A DNA stretch of 64,000 bases from Rhodopseudomonas boonkerdii. GTDB lineage: Bacteria > Pseudomonadota > Alphaproteobacteria > Rhizobiales > Xanthobacteraceae. The DNA is taken from the NCBI RefSeq assembly GCF_021184025.1, contig NZ_CP036537.1, positions 1,736,001 through 1,800,000 on the forward strand, read 5' to 3'. The position numbers were made by a program, and so were the translations under genes. Shown here in pieces: positions 18,970 through 28,807 of the stretch. Within the stretch, counting starts at the first letter, position 1; each line of letters opens with the position of its first letter. The notes beneath the pieces are model-generated. The model searched no databases. It was given only the letters and a program-made list of their open reading frames with translations, and had not been told where the DNA came from.

Positions 18970-20484
18970 TCAGCTCAGCACGCGCCAGCTGCGCCCGTCG
19001 CGGGTGAGGAGTTCATTGGCTTCCTCCGGCCCTTCGCTGCCGGCCTGGTAGATCTTGAGCCCGTCCTTGCCCGCTTTCTTCCAGGCGTCCAGGAACGGCT
19101 GTACCGCACGCCAGCCGGCTTCGACGCTGTCGGCGCGCTGGAACAGGATATTATCGCCGATCATGCAGTCATAGATCAGCGTCTCATATCCGGTGGCCGG
19201 CGACGCGTTGAAATAGTCCTTGTAACGGAACTTCATCTCGACCCCATCGATCTCGACGGCGGGGCCGGGCACCTTGGTGTTGAACTTCAGCGAGATGCCT
19301 TCATTCGGCTCCACCGCGATCACCAGATAGTTCTCGGCAAGGCTCTCCATCGACATATCCCGGAACATCGCAAAAGGGGCCTGCTTGAACTTGATCGCGA
19401 CTTCCGTGCGCTTGATGCCGAGCGCCTTGCCGGTGCGCAGATAGAATGGCACGCCGGCCCAGCGCCAGTTGTCGATCATCAGCTTCAGCGCCGCGTAGGT
19501 TTCAGTGGTTGAGCCCGGCTTGACGTCTTCGGTCTTGAGATAGTCGCCGATATCGGTGTCGCCCACATGGCCGGCGACATATTGCGCGCGCACCGAATTC
19601 TTCAACGCCTCCTGCTCCGTCTGGATGGTGACGGCAGCCAGCACCTCGGCCTTTTCCGAGCGCACCGCATTGGCCTCGAAGCGCGACGGCGGCTCCATGG
19701 CGACCAGCGAGAGTAGCTGGAACAGATGGTTGGGCACCATGTCGCGCAGCGCGCCGGTGGCATCGTAGAAGCTGCCGCGATGGCCGACGCCGATTTTCTC
19801 GTCCACGGTGATCTGCACGTGGTCGATATGGTTGCGATTCCAGATCGGTTCGAACATGCCGTTGGCGAAGCGCAGAACGAGAATGTTCTGCACCGTTTCC
19901 TTGCCGAGATAATGATCGATCCGGTAAATCTGCTGCTCGTTCATCAGGTCGAGCAGTTCCTTGTTCAGGGCCCTGGCTGAAGCGAGGTCGGTGCCGAACG
20001 GTTTCTCGACCACCAGCCGGCGCCAGCAGCCGTTCTCCTTCAGCATGCCGGTGCGGCCTAGCTGGCGCGCGATCGGTGCGAACGCCGTCGGCGGCGTGGC
20101 GAGATAGAACAGGCGGTTGCCGCCGGTGCCGCGCGCTTCCTCGAGCTGGTCGAGTTGCTCCTTCATGCGGTCGAAGCTCTCCGGTTCACTCGGATCGGCC
20201 TCGATACAAGTGACGCAGTTCAGGAGCTTCTGTGCGATGGCATCGTCGACCGGCCGTGTCGCATATTGCTTGAGGCCCTTGAGCAGATCCTCGCGGAGCG
20301 CCGCGCCGGTCATGCCTTTGCGGGCGATGCCGACCACGCAGAATTTCTCCGGCAGCAGGTCGGAGGCCTGCAGATTGTACAGCGCCGCAATGACGAGGCG
20401 ATGGGCGAGATCGCCGGTGACGCCGAAAATCACGAAAGCGCAGGGGTCCGGCTTTTTGGTCTTGTCGTTGGGTGTGGCAGTCAC
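18970..20484 (-). CDS. zwf: glucose-6-phosphate 1-dehydrogenase
   Basis: 504 aa, a normal length. It oxidises glucose 6-phosphate to 6-phosphogluconolactone with NAD(P)+. The N-terminal Rossmann motif is VIFGVTGDLAHR (about 18-29), and the substrate signature RIDHYLGKETVQN (about 188-200) contains the catalytic His-Lys region. It lies 15 bases after gnd and is followed by pgl and gntK. The assignment is secure. Confidence 0.96.
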   Translation of the reverse strand: MTATPNDKTKKPDPCAFVIFGVTGDLAHRLVIAALYNLQASDLLPEKFCVVGIARKGMTGAALREDLLKGLKQYATRPVDDAIAQKLLNCVTCIEADPSEPESFDRMKEQLDQLEEARGTGGNRLFYLATPPTAFAPIARQLGRTGMLKENGCWRRLVVEKPFGTDLASARALNKELLDLMNEQQIYRIDHYLGKETVQNILVLRFANGMFEPIWNRNHIDHVQITVDEKIGVGHRGSFYDATGALRDMVPNHLFQLLSLVAMEPPSRFEANAVRSEKAEVLAAVTIQTEQEALKNSVRAQYVAGHVGDTDIGDYLKTEDVKPGSTTETYAALKLMIDNWRWAGVPFYLRTGKALGIKRTEVAIKFKQAPFAMFRDMSMESLAENYLVIAVEPNEGISLKFNTKVPGPAVEIDGVEMKFRYKDYFNASPATGYETLIYDCMIGDNILFQRADSVEAGWRAVQPFLDAWKKAGKDGLKIYQAGSEGPEEANELLTRDGRSWRVLS

Positions 20485-20499
20485 GGAAAGCTCCGTCGT

Positions 20500-21519
20500 T
20501 TATTTGACGATGTCTGGCGCGTCCTGCCGCTTCGGATCCGGATGCTGATCGGGCTCTTTGTGGCCGCCGAAACCGGCGCGCATCGCGGACAGAATCTTTT
20601 CTGCAAAAGTATGCTCCTGCCGCGAGCGGAAGCGCGCGAACAGGGCGGCGGTCAGCACTTCGGCCGGCACCGCCTCGTCGATTGCGGCGTTCACCGTCCA
20701 GCGGCCTTCGCCGGAATCCTCGACGAAGCCGGAATATTCCTTCAGCTCGCCGCTCTTGGCCAATGCCGATGCCGTGAGGTCGAGCAGCCATGATGGAATG
20801 ACGCTGCCGCGGCGCCAGACTTCGGCGATGTCGGGCAGGTTGAAATCGAAGCGATGTGCTTCCGGCAGCGCCTCGATATTTGCATTCTTGAGAATATCGA
20901 AGCCCTCGGCATAGGCCTGCATCAGCCCGTATTCGATGCCGTTGTGGATCATCTTCACGAAATGCCCGGCACCGACCGGCCCGGCATGGATGTATCCCTG
21001 TTCGATGCGCGGATCGCGGCCGTCGCGGCCGGGCGTGCGCGGGATATCGCCGATGCCCGGCGCCAGCGTTGCGAAGATGGGATCGAGGCGATCGACAACC
21101 TCCTTTTCGCCGCCGATCATCATGCAATAGCCGCGATCGATCCCCCATACGCCGCCGGAGGTGCCGACATCGATATAGAACAGACCCTGCCGCTTCAGCG
21201 CCTGGCCACGGCGCACGTCATCCTGCCAGAAAGTATTGCCGCCATCGATGATGGTGTCACCTGGTTCCAGCAGCTTGCTCAACGCGTCGATGGTGGTCTC
21301 GGTGATACGCCCGGCCGGCAGCATCACCCAGATATGGCGGGGCTTGTCGAGCTTCTTGACGAAATCCTCAAGGGACGATCCGCCCACGGCGCCTTCGCCG
21401 GCGAGGGCCGTGACGGCCTTGGCGTCCTTGTCATAGACCACCGCGGTGTGGCCGTTCTTCATCAGGCGGCGGACAATATTTCCGCCCATTCGGCCGAGGC
21501 CGATCATGCCGAGCTGCAT
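20500..21519 (-). CDS. gnd: 6-phosphogluconate dehydrogenase, decarboxylating (short NAD-type)
   Basis: 339 aa, so this is the short GntZ/GndA-like class rather than the 470-aa E. coli type. It converts 6-phosphogluconate to ribulose 5-phosphate and CO2. Motifs are [13 protein letters not shown] (7-19), VMLPAG (about 75), [10 protein letters not shown] (about 97-106), [12 protein letters not shown] (about 122-133) and the catalytic [13 protein letters not shown] (about 182-194). Short forms are often NAD+-preferring; that is family knowledge, not shown here. Confidence 0.93.
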   Translation of the reverse strand: MQLGMIGLGRMGGNIVRRLMKNGHTAVVYDKDAKAVTALAGEGAVGGSSLEDFVKKLDKPRHIWVMLPAGRITETTIDALSKLLEPGDTIIDGGNTFWQDDVRRGQALKRQGLFYIDVGTSGGVWGIDRGYCMMIGGEKEVVDRLDPIFATLAPGIGDIPRTPGRDGRDPRIEQGYIHAGPVGAGHFVKMIHNGIEYGLMQAYAEGFDILKNANIEALPEAHRFDFNLPDIAEVWRRGSVIPSWLLDLTASALAKSGELKEYSGFVEDSGEGRWTVNAAIDEAVPAEVLTAALFARFRSRQEHTFAEKILSAMRAGFGGHKEPDQHPDPKRQDAPDIVK

Positions 21520-21583
21520 TGGTGATGTCCTTGTCTTGATTGCACATGGCCCGGAGCGATGTCCGGGCCACGTGGGGTCTTGG

Positions 21584-24436
21584 TCAGTTCAGAGCGGCGG
21601 CGATCGCCTTGTCGAGCATCGCGAGTCCGGCTTTCACGTCGCCTTTCAGGTGCACGCGCAAAGCGCGGCGGCTGCGGTCGGTCAGCACCTCGAAATCGCC
21701 GCGCGCCTGCGCCGCCTTGATGACGCCGAACGACGCGCGATAGTCGGGGATCGCGAGATCCTTGGCGTCGTCGGCGGTGATCTGCAGGAACACGCCGCTA
21801 TCCGGTCCGCCCTTGTAGGCCTGCCCGGTGGAATGCAGGAAACGCGGGCCGAATTCGGCACAGGTCGCCACCTTCTTCTTGTCGCGCACCGCCATCCGCA
21901 TCGTCTGCAATGCGTCGATATGCGCGGCATCGCGTTCGACATAAGCGAGCAGGGCCACATAGTCGCCGGGCGTGACACGGCGGAAATGCGCCTTCAGCCA
22001 CGAGGTCAGGTCGCCATTGGCGCCGGCCTTCTTCAGCAGGTCGGCGTTGCTGTCGTCGGTGTAGAGATCGGCGCCGTCCGATGACGCCACCGGCGTCTCC
22101 GGCGGCAGCGAGCCCGTTTTCTCGAAGGCTGATGTCAGTTCGCGCGTCTTGATCTTGGCGTCTTCCACATCCGGCTGATTGAACGGATTGATGCCGAGCA
22201 CGCTGCCGGCCACGGCCGTCGCGATCTCGAAACGGAAGAACTCCTGGCCGAGATGATCGATGGAGGGCAGGGTGATGCGCGTCACCGGGTGGCCGGCCTT
22301 TTCGAGTGCGGCGAGCTTGTCGTCATGCGCCTTGTCATTTTCACCGTCCGTGCGCAGGTCGATGAAGAAGCGATCGTCGCCATAGACCGACGGTGCACCC
22401 AGGTCCTCGCCATCGATCGGGATCAGGCCCTTGCCGTCCTTGCCGGTGGACTCGGCGATCAGCTGTTCGGCCCAGGCACCGAAGTCGGCGATGGCCTTTG
22501 ACGAGAGAATGGTGACCTTGTCGCGCCCGTCGAGGCCGGCATGGCCCATCGCAAGGCCGAGCTGCACGCCCGGATTTTCGGATGGCGGTACGTCGGGCCC
22601 GCAGGAGCGGACCATCGACAGGGTGTGTTCCAGCAGCTTCGACAGATCGAGTCCCGCAGCCGCCGCCGGCACCAGACCGAAGGGCGACAGCACCGAATAG
22701 CGTCCGCCGATGGCGGGATCGCCGAAGAAGATGCGTGCGAATTTCTGCTCCTTGGCGACCTTCTCCAGCGATGAACCGGGATCGGTCACGGCAACGAAAT
22801 GCGCGCCGGCCTTGTCAGCGCCGACAGCCTTGCTCACCTCGCCGAAGAAATAGTTCTTCATCACATTCGGTTCGGTGGTGCCGCCCGATTTGCTCGAAAC
22901 GATGAACAGCGTCTTGGCGATATTGACCGTCTTCGCCATGGTCGCGACCTGCGCCGGATCGGTGGAATCCAGCACATGCAGTTTCGGAAAACCCGCCACA
23001 TGCGGGAAGGTCACGGCGAGCACCTCCGGCCCGAGGCTCGATCCGCCCATGCCGAGCACGACGGCGTCAGTGAAGCCCTGATCCTTCACCCATCGCGCGA
23101 AGTCGGCGTAATCGGCGAGCTTCGCCGTTTCGGCGAAGGCGACATTCAGCCAGCCCAGCCACTTGGCTTCGTCGGCGCCGGTCCAGACCGACGCATCCTT
23201 GTGCCAGAGCCGGCGGATTTTCGCAGATGCGCGCCAGTCCTCGGTGGATTTGTCGACCGTCTTCTTCAACGTCTCGTCAAGCGCAATCACCAGCGTGCCG
23301 AGCGCCTTGCCGAGCGAGGTGGCGCGCTTGTACGCGACGGCGCCATAGAGCTTGTCGGCGGCATCGGCGAACAGCTTGACGCCGTCGATCACCAGTTCGG
23401 CCGTGATCTTGTCGAGCGAGATCCCGGTCTTGGCGAAATCCGCCAGCACCTGCTTCGCTGCGTCGATATTCTCTTCGAGGCTGTCGCGCACCTCGCCGTG
23501 GTCGCGGAAAGCGTCGAGGGTCGCCGGCGGCACGGTGTTCACCGTATCCTTGCCGATCAGCTCCTCCACATACATGGTGTCGCGGTAGTCCTTGCTCTTC
23601 ACGCCTGTGGAGGCCCACAGCAGCCGCTGCGGTTTCGCACCCTTGGCCTTGAGCTTGTCCCAGCGCGCGCCGGCAAACAGCCTCAGGTATTCCTGATAGG
23701 CAAGCTTCGCATTGGCGATCGCCACCTTGCCCTTCAGCGCCTTCAGGCGTGCCTTTTCGGCTGGATCGTTTGCCGCGGCGATCTTCTCGTCGAGCTGCTT
23801 GTCGGCCTGGGTGTCGATGCGGCTGACGAAGAACGACGCTACGCTGGCGATATGCGAGGGATCGCCTCCGCCGGCGACGAATTTCTCGAGCCCGCGAAGA
23901 TAGGCTTCGGCCACCTCCACATAGACCTTCTGTGCGAACAGCAGCGTGATGTTGACACTGATGCCTTCGCCGATCAGGTGCTCGATGGCCGGCAGTCCCT
24001 CGGGCGTCGCCGGCACCTTGATCATCAGGTTCGGGCGCTTGACGCTCTTCCACAGCCGTTCGGCCTCGGCGATGGTGCCCTTGGTGTCATTGGCGAGATA
24101 GGGCGAAACTTCGAGGCTGACAAAGCCATCATGCCCCTTGGTCGCATCGAACACCGGCTTCAGCACGTCGGCGGCGTTCTGGATATCCTCGACGGCGATG
24201 TGCTCGAATAGCTCCAGCGGCGACTTGTCGCCCGATTTCAGCGCGGCCGCGATCGGCGCGTCATATTCGTCGGAAGAACCGATCGCCTTCTCGAAGATCG
24301 CCGGGTTCGACGTCACGCCCTTCACGGCGTCGGTGTCGATCAGCTTCTTCAGATCGCCTTTGGCGACGAAACCGCGGGCGAGAAAGTCGAGCCATACGGC
24401 CTGACCATGGGATTCGAGTGCTTTGACGGGATTCAT
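21584..24436 (-). CDS. tal-pgi: bifunctional transaldolase / glucose-6-phosphate isomerase fusion
   Basis: 950 aa from the ATG at 24436, which has GAAGAG just upstream; a longer reading from 24505 adds 23 residues with no family similarity. Residues 1 to about 370 are transaldolase: [12 protein letters not shown] (about 41-52) and [11 protein letters not shown] with the Schiff-base Lys. The rest is phosphoglucose isomerase: [28 protein letters not shown] and the C-terminal [13 protein letters not shown]. The fusion joins the non-oxidative pentose phosphate pathway to hexose phosphate isomerisation. Such Tal-Pgi fusions are known in several bacterial groups. It is the first gene of the cluster. 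Confidence 0.93.
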   Translation of the reverse strand: MNPVKALESHGQAVWLDFLARGFVAKGDLKKLIDTDAVKGVTSNPAIFEKAIGSSDEYDAPIAAALKSGDKSPLELFEHIAVEDIQNAADVLKPVFDATKGHDGFVSLEVSPYLANDTKGTIAEAERLWKSVKRPNLMIKVPATPEGLPAIEHLIGEGISVNITLLFAQKVYVEVAEAYLRGLEKFVAGGGDPSHIASVASFFVSRIDTQADKQLDEKIAAANDPAEKARLKALKGKVAIANAKLAYQEYLRLFAGARWDKLKAKGAKPQRLLWASTGVKSKDYRDTMYVEELIGKDTVNTVPPATLDAFRDHGEVRDSLEENIDAAKQVLADFAKTGISLDKITAELVIDGVKLFADAADKLYGAVAYKRATSLGKALGTLVIALDETLKKTVDKSTEDWRASAKIRRLWHKDASVWTGADEAKWLGWLNVAFAETAKLADYADFARWVKDQGFTDAVVLGMGGSSLGPEVLAVTFPHVAGFPKLHVLDSTDPAQVATMAKTVNIAKTLFIVSSKSGGTTEPNVMKNYFFGEVSKAVGADKAGAHFVAVTDPGSSLEKVAKEQKFARIFFGDPAIGGRYSVLSPFGLVPAAAAGLDLSKLLEHTLSMVRSCGPDVPPSENPGVQLGLAMGHAGLDGRDKVTILSSKAIADFGAWAEQLIAESTGKDGKGLIPIDGEDLGAPSVYGDDRFFIDLRTDGENDKAHDDKLAALEKAGHPVTRITLPSIDHLGQEFFRFEIATAVAGSVLGINPFNQPDVEDAKIKTRELTSAFEKTGSLPPETPVASSDGADLYTDDSNADLLKKAGANGDLTSWLKAHFRRVTPGDYVALLAYVERDAAHIDALQTMRMAVRDKKKVATCAEFGPRFLHSTGQAYKGGPDSGVFLQITADDAKDLAIPDYRASFGVIKAAQARGDFEVLTDRSRRALRVHLKGDVKAGLAMLDKAIAAALN

Positions 24437-24515
24437 GATGCTCTTCGGTTCAAATGTGTCAAAGGCTCCGCGCGCAATGTCGCGCAGGCGGGTTCCAATG
24501 ATCACCCCAAAGCCC

Positions 24516-24540
24516 TACGCATGGCAAGGCGAAGGGTTCC
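24516..24540 (-). promoter_or_regulatory. possible EcfG-like promoter upstream of tal-pgi
   Basis: On the minus strand GGAAC (24540 to 24536), 16 bases, then CGTA (24519 to 24516), about 80 bases upstream of the tal-pgi ATG. The -35 and spacing fit the EcfG consensus; the last base of the -10 does not (CGTA, not CGTT). Weak evidence from sequence alone. Confidence 0.3.
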
Positions 24541-24610
24541 ATTTCCGCGTGATCGCAATGTCGTGTGCGGAGAAGGATGACGATTGTGTAAATTTTAGGC
24601 GACGGTCTTT

Positions 24611-24760
24611 CCCTCGCCCCGCTTGCGGGAGAGGGTGGCCGCGCGAAGCGCGGTCGGGTGAGGGGACTCTCCGCGGGCTCGGAGCGCGTGGAGAGCCCCT
24701 CACCCGACGCCCTCCATGCTTCGCATGGAGACGTCGACCTCTCCCCGCAAGCGGGGCGAG
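24611..24760. repeat. family D repeat (CTCTCCCCGCAAGCGGGG type), copy 1
   Basis: Two facing hairpins: CCTCGCCCCGCTTGCGGGAG at the left and CTCTCCCCGCAAGCGGGGCG at the right, enclosing GGTGAGGGG/CCCCTCACC arms. The same arrangement occurs at 31982-32120 and 59471-59628. It ends one base before the stop codon of the next minus-strand gene. Confidence 0.8.
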
Positions 24761-24761
24761 G

Positions 24762-25433
24762 TTACGAAAGGTCTGCCTTCGCCAGATCCCACATCAGCCG
24801 ATAGCTGCCGCTCGAAATCAGTTCGGCCCCCGCCGCCAGAATGGCCGCCTCGAAACGCCCGGCCATCGTCTTGCTCACAGCCTGCACATCGGTCCCCTCG
24901 ATCAGCACGTACCAGTCGCGTGCCGCCGGGTTCGGCGCGGCGGGATCATCGGTTAGCGGCTTCGATAGCCGCGGGTCGCTTTCCATCAGATGCATCGAAA
25001 TGATGTCGTGGATCATGCCTGGATCGAGTTGGGCCCGCAGGGCCTCGCGCAGCACACTTGCATCGCCTTCCTGCGGGCGGATGCGGACGAGGCCGAGAGC
25101 GGCTCCGCGGCCGACGCCGCGGCTGATGGTAATCCGCGCCACCGAGCGCAGCATATTCTTGAAGCGGCCGATATTGGCGAGCGACCAGGCGGTCTGATTG
25201 GCCAGCGCCTTGCGATAGGCATCGCTGTCCAGCACGTCGAATGTCGCGGTCGAATACAGGCCGAGATATTTTGGCGCGGCATTCACGGCGACATAGCGCC
25301 TCGCTTCGAGAAAACCGTCGATGGCGACGCGCTCGGCGAGATGCTCGCGGTCGTACCACTGGTTGAACTCCTGTTCATGCGCCGGGTCGATGTCCATCGA
25401 CGTCATCAGCATTCCCGTTCCGGCCATAGGCAT
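24762..25433 (-). CDS. hypothetical protein, dimeric alpha/beta-barrel-like
   Basis: 223 aa, function not recognised. The N-terminal half has the pattern of EthD/ABM-type ferredoxin-fold domains: MLMTSMDIDPAHEQEFNQW (about 8-26), YDREHLAERVAIDGF (27-41), then ARRYVAV and LGLYST. A weaker second repeat may occupy the C-terminal half (WYVLIEGTD, about 172-180). It follows the prolyl aminopeptidase gene after an 85-base repeat, on the same strand, so it may be at the end of the pqq transcript. No catalytic motif is evident. Confidence 0.7.
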   Translation of the reverse strand: MPMAGTGMLMTSMDIDPAHEQEFNQWYDREHLAERVAIDGFLEARRYVAVNAAPKYLGLYSTATFDVLDSDAYRKALANQTAWSLANIGRFKNMLRSVARITISRGVGRGAALGLVRIRPQEGDASVLREALRAQLDPGMIHDIISMHLMESDPRLSKPLTDDPAAPNPAARDWYVLIEGTDVQAVSKTMAGRFEAAILAAGAELISSGSYRLMWDLAKADLS

Positions 25434-25446
25434 AAGACGTTCCTTC

Positions 25447-25533
25447 CGTAGGGCGGATTAGCCGAAGGCGTAATCCGCCGCCGACCGAGTGTGACGAAGA
25501 AGGGCGGATTACGCTCCGCTAATCCGCCCTACG
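25447..25533. repeat. family B inverted repeat (CGTAGGGCGGATTAG)
   Basis: CGTAGGGCGGATTAG at 25447-25461 is mirrored by CTAATCCGCCCTACG at 25519-25533, with GGCGTAATCCGCC and GGCGGATTACGC inside. The right arm lies within the coding end of the pip gene: it supplies the last four codons (Arg-Arg-Ala-Asp) and the TAG stop. Confidence 0.85.
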
Positions 25534-26502
25534 TTTCGACGCCACGTCTGCGATCGCTCTCATCACGGCGTCCCGCACGCCGGGATCGTACAGGCTGTGT
25601 CCCGCGCCTTCGACGATCCGCACCTCCGCGTCGGCCCAGCGCGCGGCGAGTGCATGCGAATTGGCCGGCGGGCAGAGCAGGTCGTAGCGGCCCTGCACGA
25701 TCACGCCGGGGATGCCGTTGAGCTTGTCGGCATCTTCCATCAACTGCCGGGGGCGCATAAAGGCATCGTGCACGAAGTAGTGCGCTTCCATCGCCGGCGT
25801 TGCCGGCATCGATCCGGTGCTGCTGGACAGCGTCGCGCGGTCGAGCCGCGTGCGCTTCGGCGCGACTTCGGAGAGGATCGCTTCGGTGCCGCTCCAGGCG
25901 CGGATCGCGGGGATATGCACGGCCGGATCGGCATCAAGGATGCGGCGATAGAAATTCGGCAGCGGCTCGGCGCGCTCCTCCTCCGGCAGCACGCTCAGAT
26001 AGTCTTCATGCAATCCGGGATAATGCCGCGGCAGGATGACATTGAAGACGTCGTGCAATTCTTCCCGCGTGCCGAAAAAGGTCGCGCGCAGCACGATGCC
26101 GGAGACGCGCTCCGGATGCGCCTGCGCATAGGCCAGCGCGAGCGTCGCGCCCCAGGAACCGCCGACCACCATCCATTTGTCGAAGCCGAACTTGCGGCGG
26201 ATCGTCTCCATATCGGCAATCAGATGCGGCAGCGTGTTGTGCTCGCGACCTCCCTTCGGCCTGCTGCGGCCGGCGCCGCGCTGGTCGAACAGCACGGCAT
26301 GAAAACGCTGGGGATCGAACAGCCGGCGATGATCGGGCTGGCAGCCCGAACCCGGCCCGCCATGCAGATAGACGGCCTGGATGCCGTCGGCGCGGCCGAC
26401 GCTTTCCACATGGATGGAATGGCCGTCGCCGACGTCGAGGTGTTCCGACGTCAGCGGCGCGAAGGCGTCCCCCGTGACGGGAGCAGGGGAGTCAGCGGCC
26501 AT
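25519..26502 (-). CDS. pip: prolyl aminopeptidase (proline iminopeptidase), alpha/beta hydrolase
   Basis: 327 aa, normal for Pip, which removes N-terminal proline from peptides. Motifs are HGGPGSG (47-53, oxyanion hole), VLFDQRGAGRS (70-80), VGGSWGAT with nucleophile Ser116, the acid Asp in VQGRYDLLCPP, and the His in EGAGHSLYDP. The start overlaps the pqqE end by 11 bases (26492-26502), so it is translationally coupled to PQQ synthesis. The pqq pathway needs peptide processing of cross-linked PqqA, so a role there is possible but unproven. The last four residues come from an intergenic repeat. Related S33 hydrolases are the alternative. Confidence 0.88.
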   Translation of the reverse strand: MAADSPAPVTGDAFAPLTSEHLDVGDGHSIHVESVGRADGIQAVYLHGGPGSGCQPDHRRLFDPQRFHAVLFDQRGAGRSRPKGGREHNTLPHLIADMETIRRKFGFDKWMVVGGSWGATLALAYAQAHPERVSGIVLRATFFGTREELHDVFNVILPRHYPGLHEDYLSVLPEEERAEPLPNFYRRILDADPAVHIPAIRAWSGTEAILSEVAPKRTRLDRATLSSSTGSMPATPAMEAHYFVHDAFMRPRQLMEDADKLNGIPGVIVQGRYDLLCPPANSHALAARWADAEVRIVEGAGHSLYDPGVRDAVMRAIADVASKRRAD

Positions 26503-27706
26503 GCGTCTCGTCCGTTTCCAGCGTCCCGCCCTTGAAGTTGCGATAGAGGAAGCGGTCGGCGCCTGCGCTGGCTTCCGTCTCTGCCAGTTTGAAGATGTTC
26601 TCGTGCTGCGGCGAGAAGGTGCAGGCCGGATCGGTGTTGCCGGCGTCGCCGGTCAGCGCAAAGGCCTGGCAGCGGCAGCCGCCGAAATCCACGTCCTTGA
26701 ACTCGCAGCTCTTGCACGGCTCCGGCATCCACGAGGTGCCGCGATAGCGGTTGAAGGCTTCGGAATTCTGCCAGATCCAGGCGATCGAGCGATTGCTGCG
26801 CACGCTTTCGAAATCGAGCCCGGTGATGGTCTCGGCGGCGTGGCAGGGCAACACCTTGCCGGCGGGCGAGATGTTAAAGAACTGCCGCCCCCAGCCGCCC
26901 ATGCACTTCTTCGGCCGCAGCGCGTAGTAGTCCGGCACGACGTAATCGATATCGAGAATGCCCTTGAGACGGATGCGCGCCTCGTCGACGATGCGGCTGG
27001 TATCATCGATCTGTTCGACGGTCGGCATCAGGGCGGCGCGGTTTTTCAGCGCCCAGCCGTAATATTGCACATTCGCCACTTCCAGCCGGCCGGCGTCGAG
27101 ATCGACCGCCATCTCGATGATATCTGCGAGCTGATGCAGGTTCTGCCGGTGCATCACCGCATTCACCGTCAGCGGCAGGTCGAGCGCGCGCGTCCACCGC
27201 GCCGCCTCGATCTTCTTCGCATGCCCGCCGCGATAGCCGCCGACGCGATCGGCGACGACAGGCTCATTGCCCTGGAAGCTGATCTGCACATGGTACAGCC
27301 CGGCATCGGCCAGCGCTTCGAGTTTTTCGCGCGTCAGCAGAACGGCGGACGTAATCAGGTTCGAATACAGCCCCACATCGGTGGCATGCTGTACCAGCTC
27401 GACGATGTCCTTGCGCGCGGTCGGCTCGCCGCCGGAGAAATGGATCTGCAGCACGCCGATCTCGGCGAGTTCGCTCAGCACCTTCTTCCATTCCTCGGTG
27501 GTGAGTTCGCTGTTGGCGCGGTCGAGTTCGACCGGGTTCGAACAGTAAGGGCATTGCAGCGGGCAGCGATGCGTCAGCTCGGCCAGCACGGCCAGCGGGA
27601 TGCCATAGGTCTCCGCGACCGAGCGGTTACGCTCCATCACCGCGAGGCTGTCCGTAGTGATCGGTGCGGAATCAGTGACCGCGGAATCTTGAACAAGGTC
27701 AGTCAT
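26492..27706 (-). CDS. pqqE: PqqA peptide cyclase PqqE (radical SAM)
   Basis: 404 aa. PqqE forms the Glu-Tyr carbon-carbon cross-link in PqqA, working with PqqD. The radical SAM cluster ligands are in HRCPLQCPYCS (Cys48, Cys52, Cys55), followed by QIHFSGGEPTARKD. The C-terminal SPASM region has GGWGRQFFNISPAGKVLPCH and CKSCEFKD, with further cysteines in FGGCRCQAFA for auxiliary clusters. The start overlaps the pqqD stop by 4 bases. Confidence 0.96.
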   Translation of the reverse strand: MTDLVQDSAVTDSAPITTDSLAVMERNRSVAETYGIPLAVLAELTHRCPLQCPYCSNPVELDRANSELTTEEWKKVLSELAEIGVLQIHFSGGEPTARKDIVELVQHATDVGLYSNLITSAVLLTREKLEALADAGLYHVQISFQGNEPVVADRVGGYRGGHAKKIEAARWTRALDLPLTVNAVMHRQNLHQLADIIEMAVDLDAGRLEVANVQYYGWALKNRAALMPTVEQIDDTSRIVDEARIRLKGILDIDYVVPDYYALRPKKCMGGWGRQFFNISPAGKVLPCHAAETITGLDFESVRSNRSIAWIWQNSEAFNRYRGTSWMPEPCKSCEFKDVDFGGCRCQAFALTGDAGNTDPACTFSPQHENIFKLAETEASAGADRFLYRNFKGGTLETDETHGR

Positions 27707-28023
27707 GCCGTCTTCTCCCGCGGTTGCGTGAGAAAGCCCTTGTCGGCGAGGTCCTGCAGCATGGCGATGACATCGGTGCCGATGTCGTCGCGCGGCGCGT
27801 TATATTTCGCGGCGAGCAGATCGACGATGTCGGCGACACTGCGTTGTCCATCGCAGAGCTGCAGGATCTCCACCGCAATCTCATCGGGCGCCAGCACGCG
27901 CTCGGGAGCCAGGATCACCCAGACCTGACGCGTTTCGTCGAATTTCAGCCGGGCGTGGCGCGGCAAGATCGGTTTGCTCGCCTCGCTCACTTCCATCCGA
28001 CGGCTGCGCGGCTGCTCCGTCAT
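27703..28023 (-). CDS. pqqD: PQQ biosynthesis peptide chaperone PqqD
   Basis: 106 aa, a little longer than the common 90 aa because of an N-terminal extension. PqqD binds PqqA and presents it to PqqE. The RRE-type winged fold is indicated by KPILPRHARLKFDETRQ (about 17-33), LAPERVLAPDEIAVEILQL (about 38-56) and the C-terminal VIAMLQDLADKGFL. It lies between pqqC and pqqE with a 4-base overlap with pqqE. Confidence 0.94.
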   Translation of the reverse strand: MTEQPRSRRMEVSEASKPILPRHARLKFDETRQVWVILAPERVLAPDEIAVEILQLCDGQRSVADIVDLLAAKYNAPRDDIGTDVIAMLQDLADKGFLTQPREKTA

Positions 28024-28032
28024 GCTCGATCC

Positions 28033-28794
28033 CTAGTCCGCCGCGGGCACGAAGGCGCCCGGCGGCACATGGCCATCCACATAGGCATGATATAGCGCGT
28101 CGAGCTGCACCCACAACACATTGGTCTTGAAGATCAGCGCATTGGCGACCAGCCGGCGTTCTGCCGGTGTGGTGGCGTGCTGCTTCACGTAATCCAGCGC
28201 AAAACCGGCGTCGCGCGGCGCCTGGGTCAGCCGGCGGCTGAAATAGCTCATGATGTCCGGATTGACGAAGTCGTAGTGTTTCAGCATGCCGGAAATCCGC
28301 TCTTCGTGCAGGTTCGGCGCGAACAGTTCCGTCAGCGACGAGGCGATGGCTTCCAGCGGCGAGCGGTCGCGGACATAGTGCACATAGGCTTCGACGGCGA
28401 AGCGCGTCGCCGGCAGGATGCCCTCGGTGGATTCCACATAGGCGGTGTCGAGCCCGAGTCCTTCGGTGAGCTTCAGCCAGCGCTCGATGCCGCCTTCGCT
28501 GCCGATATCGCCGTCGTGGTCCTCGATGCGATGCCGCCATTCCAGCCGCGTCGCGCGGTCGCGGAAGCGCGAGATGACGACCGCATCCTTGATGGGGATG
28601 GTGCTCTGATAATAGTAGCGGTTGAGCGCCCAGGCCTGGACCTGGCCTTTGTTGAGCTGGCCGCCATGCAGCAGTCGATGGAAGGGATGCAGGCTGTGAT
28701 AACGTGTCGCGCCGATCTCGCGCAGCGCCGCCTCCAGTTGCTCGGCGGTGTCGAGCGGCACGCCAGGATCGATCGAGAGCGCGGACAGTTTCAC
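28033..28794 (-). CDS. pqqC: pyrroloquinoline-quinone synthase PqqC
   Basis: 253 aa, typical of PqqC, the cofactor-less oxidase that closes the rings in the last step of PQQ synthesis. Motifs are YHSLHPFHRLLHGGQL (about 33-48), QAWALNRYYYQSTIPIKD (about 54-71) and HDGDIGSEGGIERWLKL (about 93-109). It lies 13 bases after pqqB. Confidence 0.95.
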   Translation of the reverse strand: MKLSALSIDPGVPLDTAEQLEAALREIGATRYHSLHPFHRLLHGGQLNKGQVQAWALNRYYYQSTIPIKDAVVISRFRDRATRLEWRHRIEDHDGDIGSEGGIERWLKLTEGLGLDTAYVESTEGILPATRFAVEAYVHYVRDRSPLEAIASSLTELFAPNLHEERISGMLKHYDFVNPDIMSYFSRRLTQAPRDAGFALDYVKQHATTPAERRLVANALIFKTNVLWVQLDALYHAYVDGHVPPGAFVPAAD

Positions 28795-28807
28795 GGCCTG
28801 ATCTCCA

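Noticed and set aside
22799..24211. 470-codon antisense frame over tal-pgi
   Set aside because: Opposite strand of a recognised gene; no motif.
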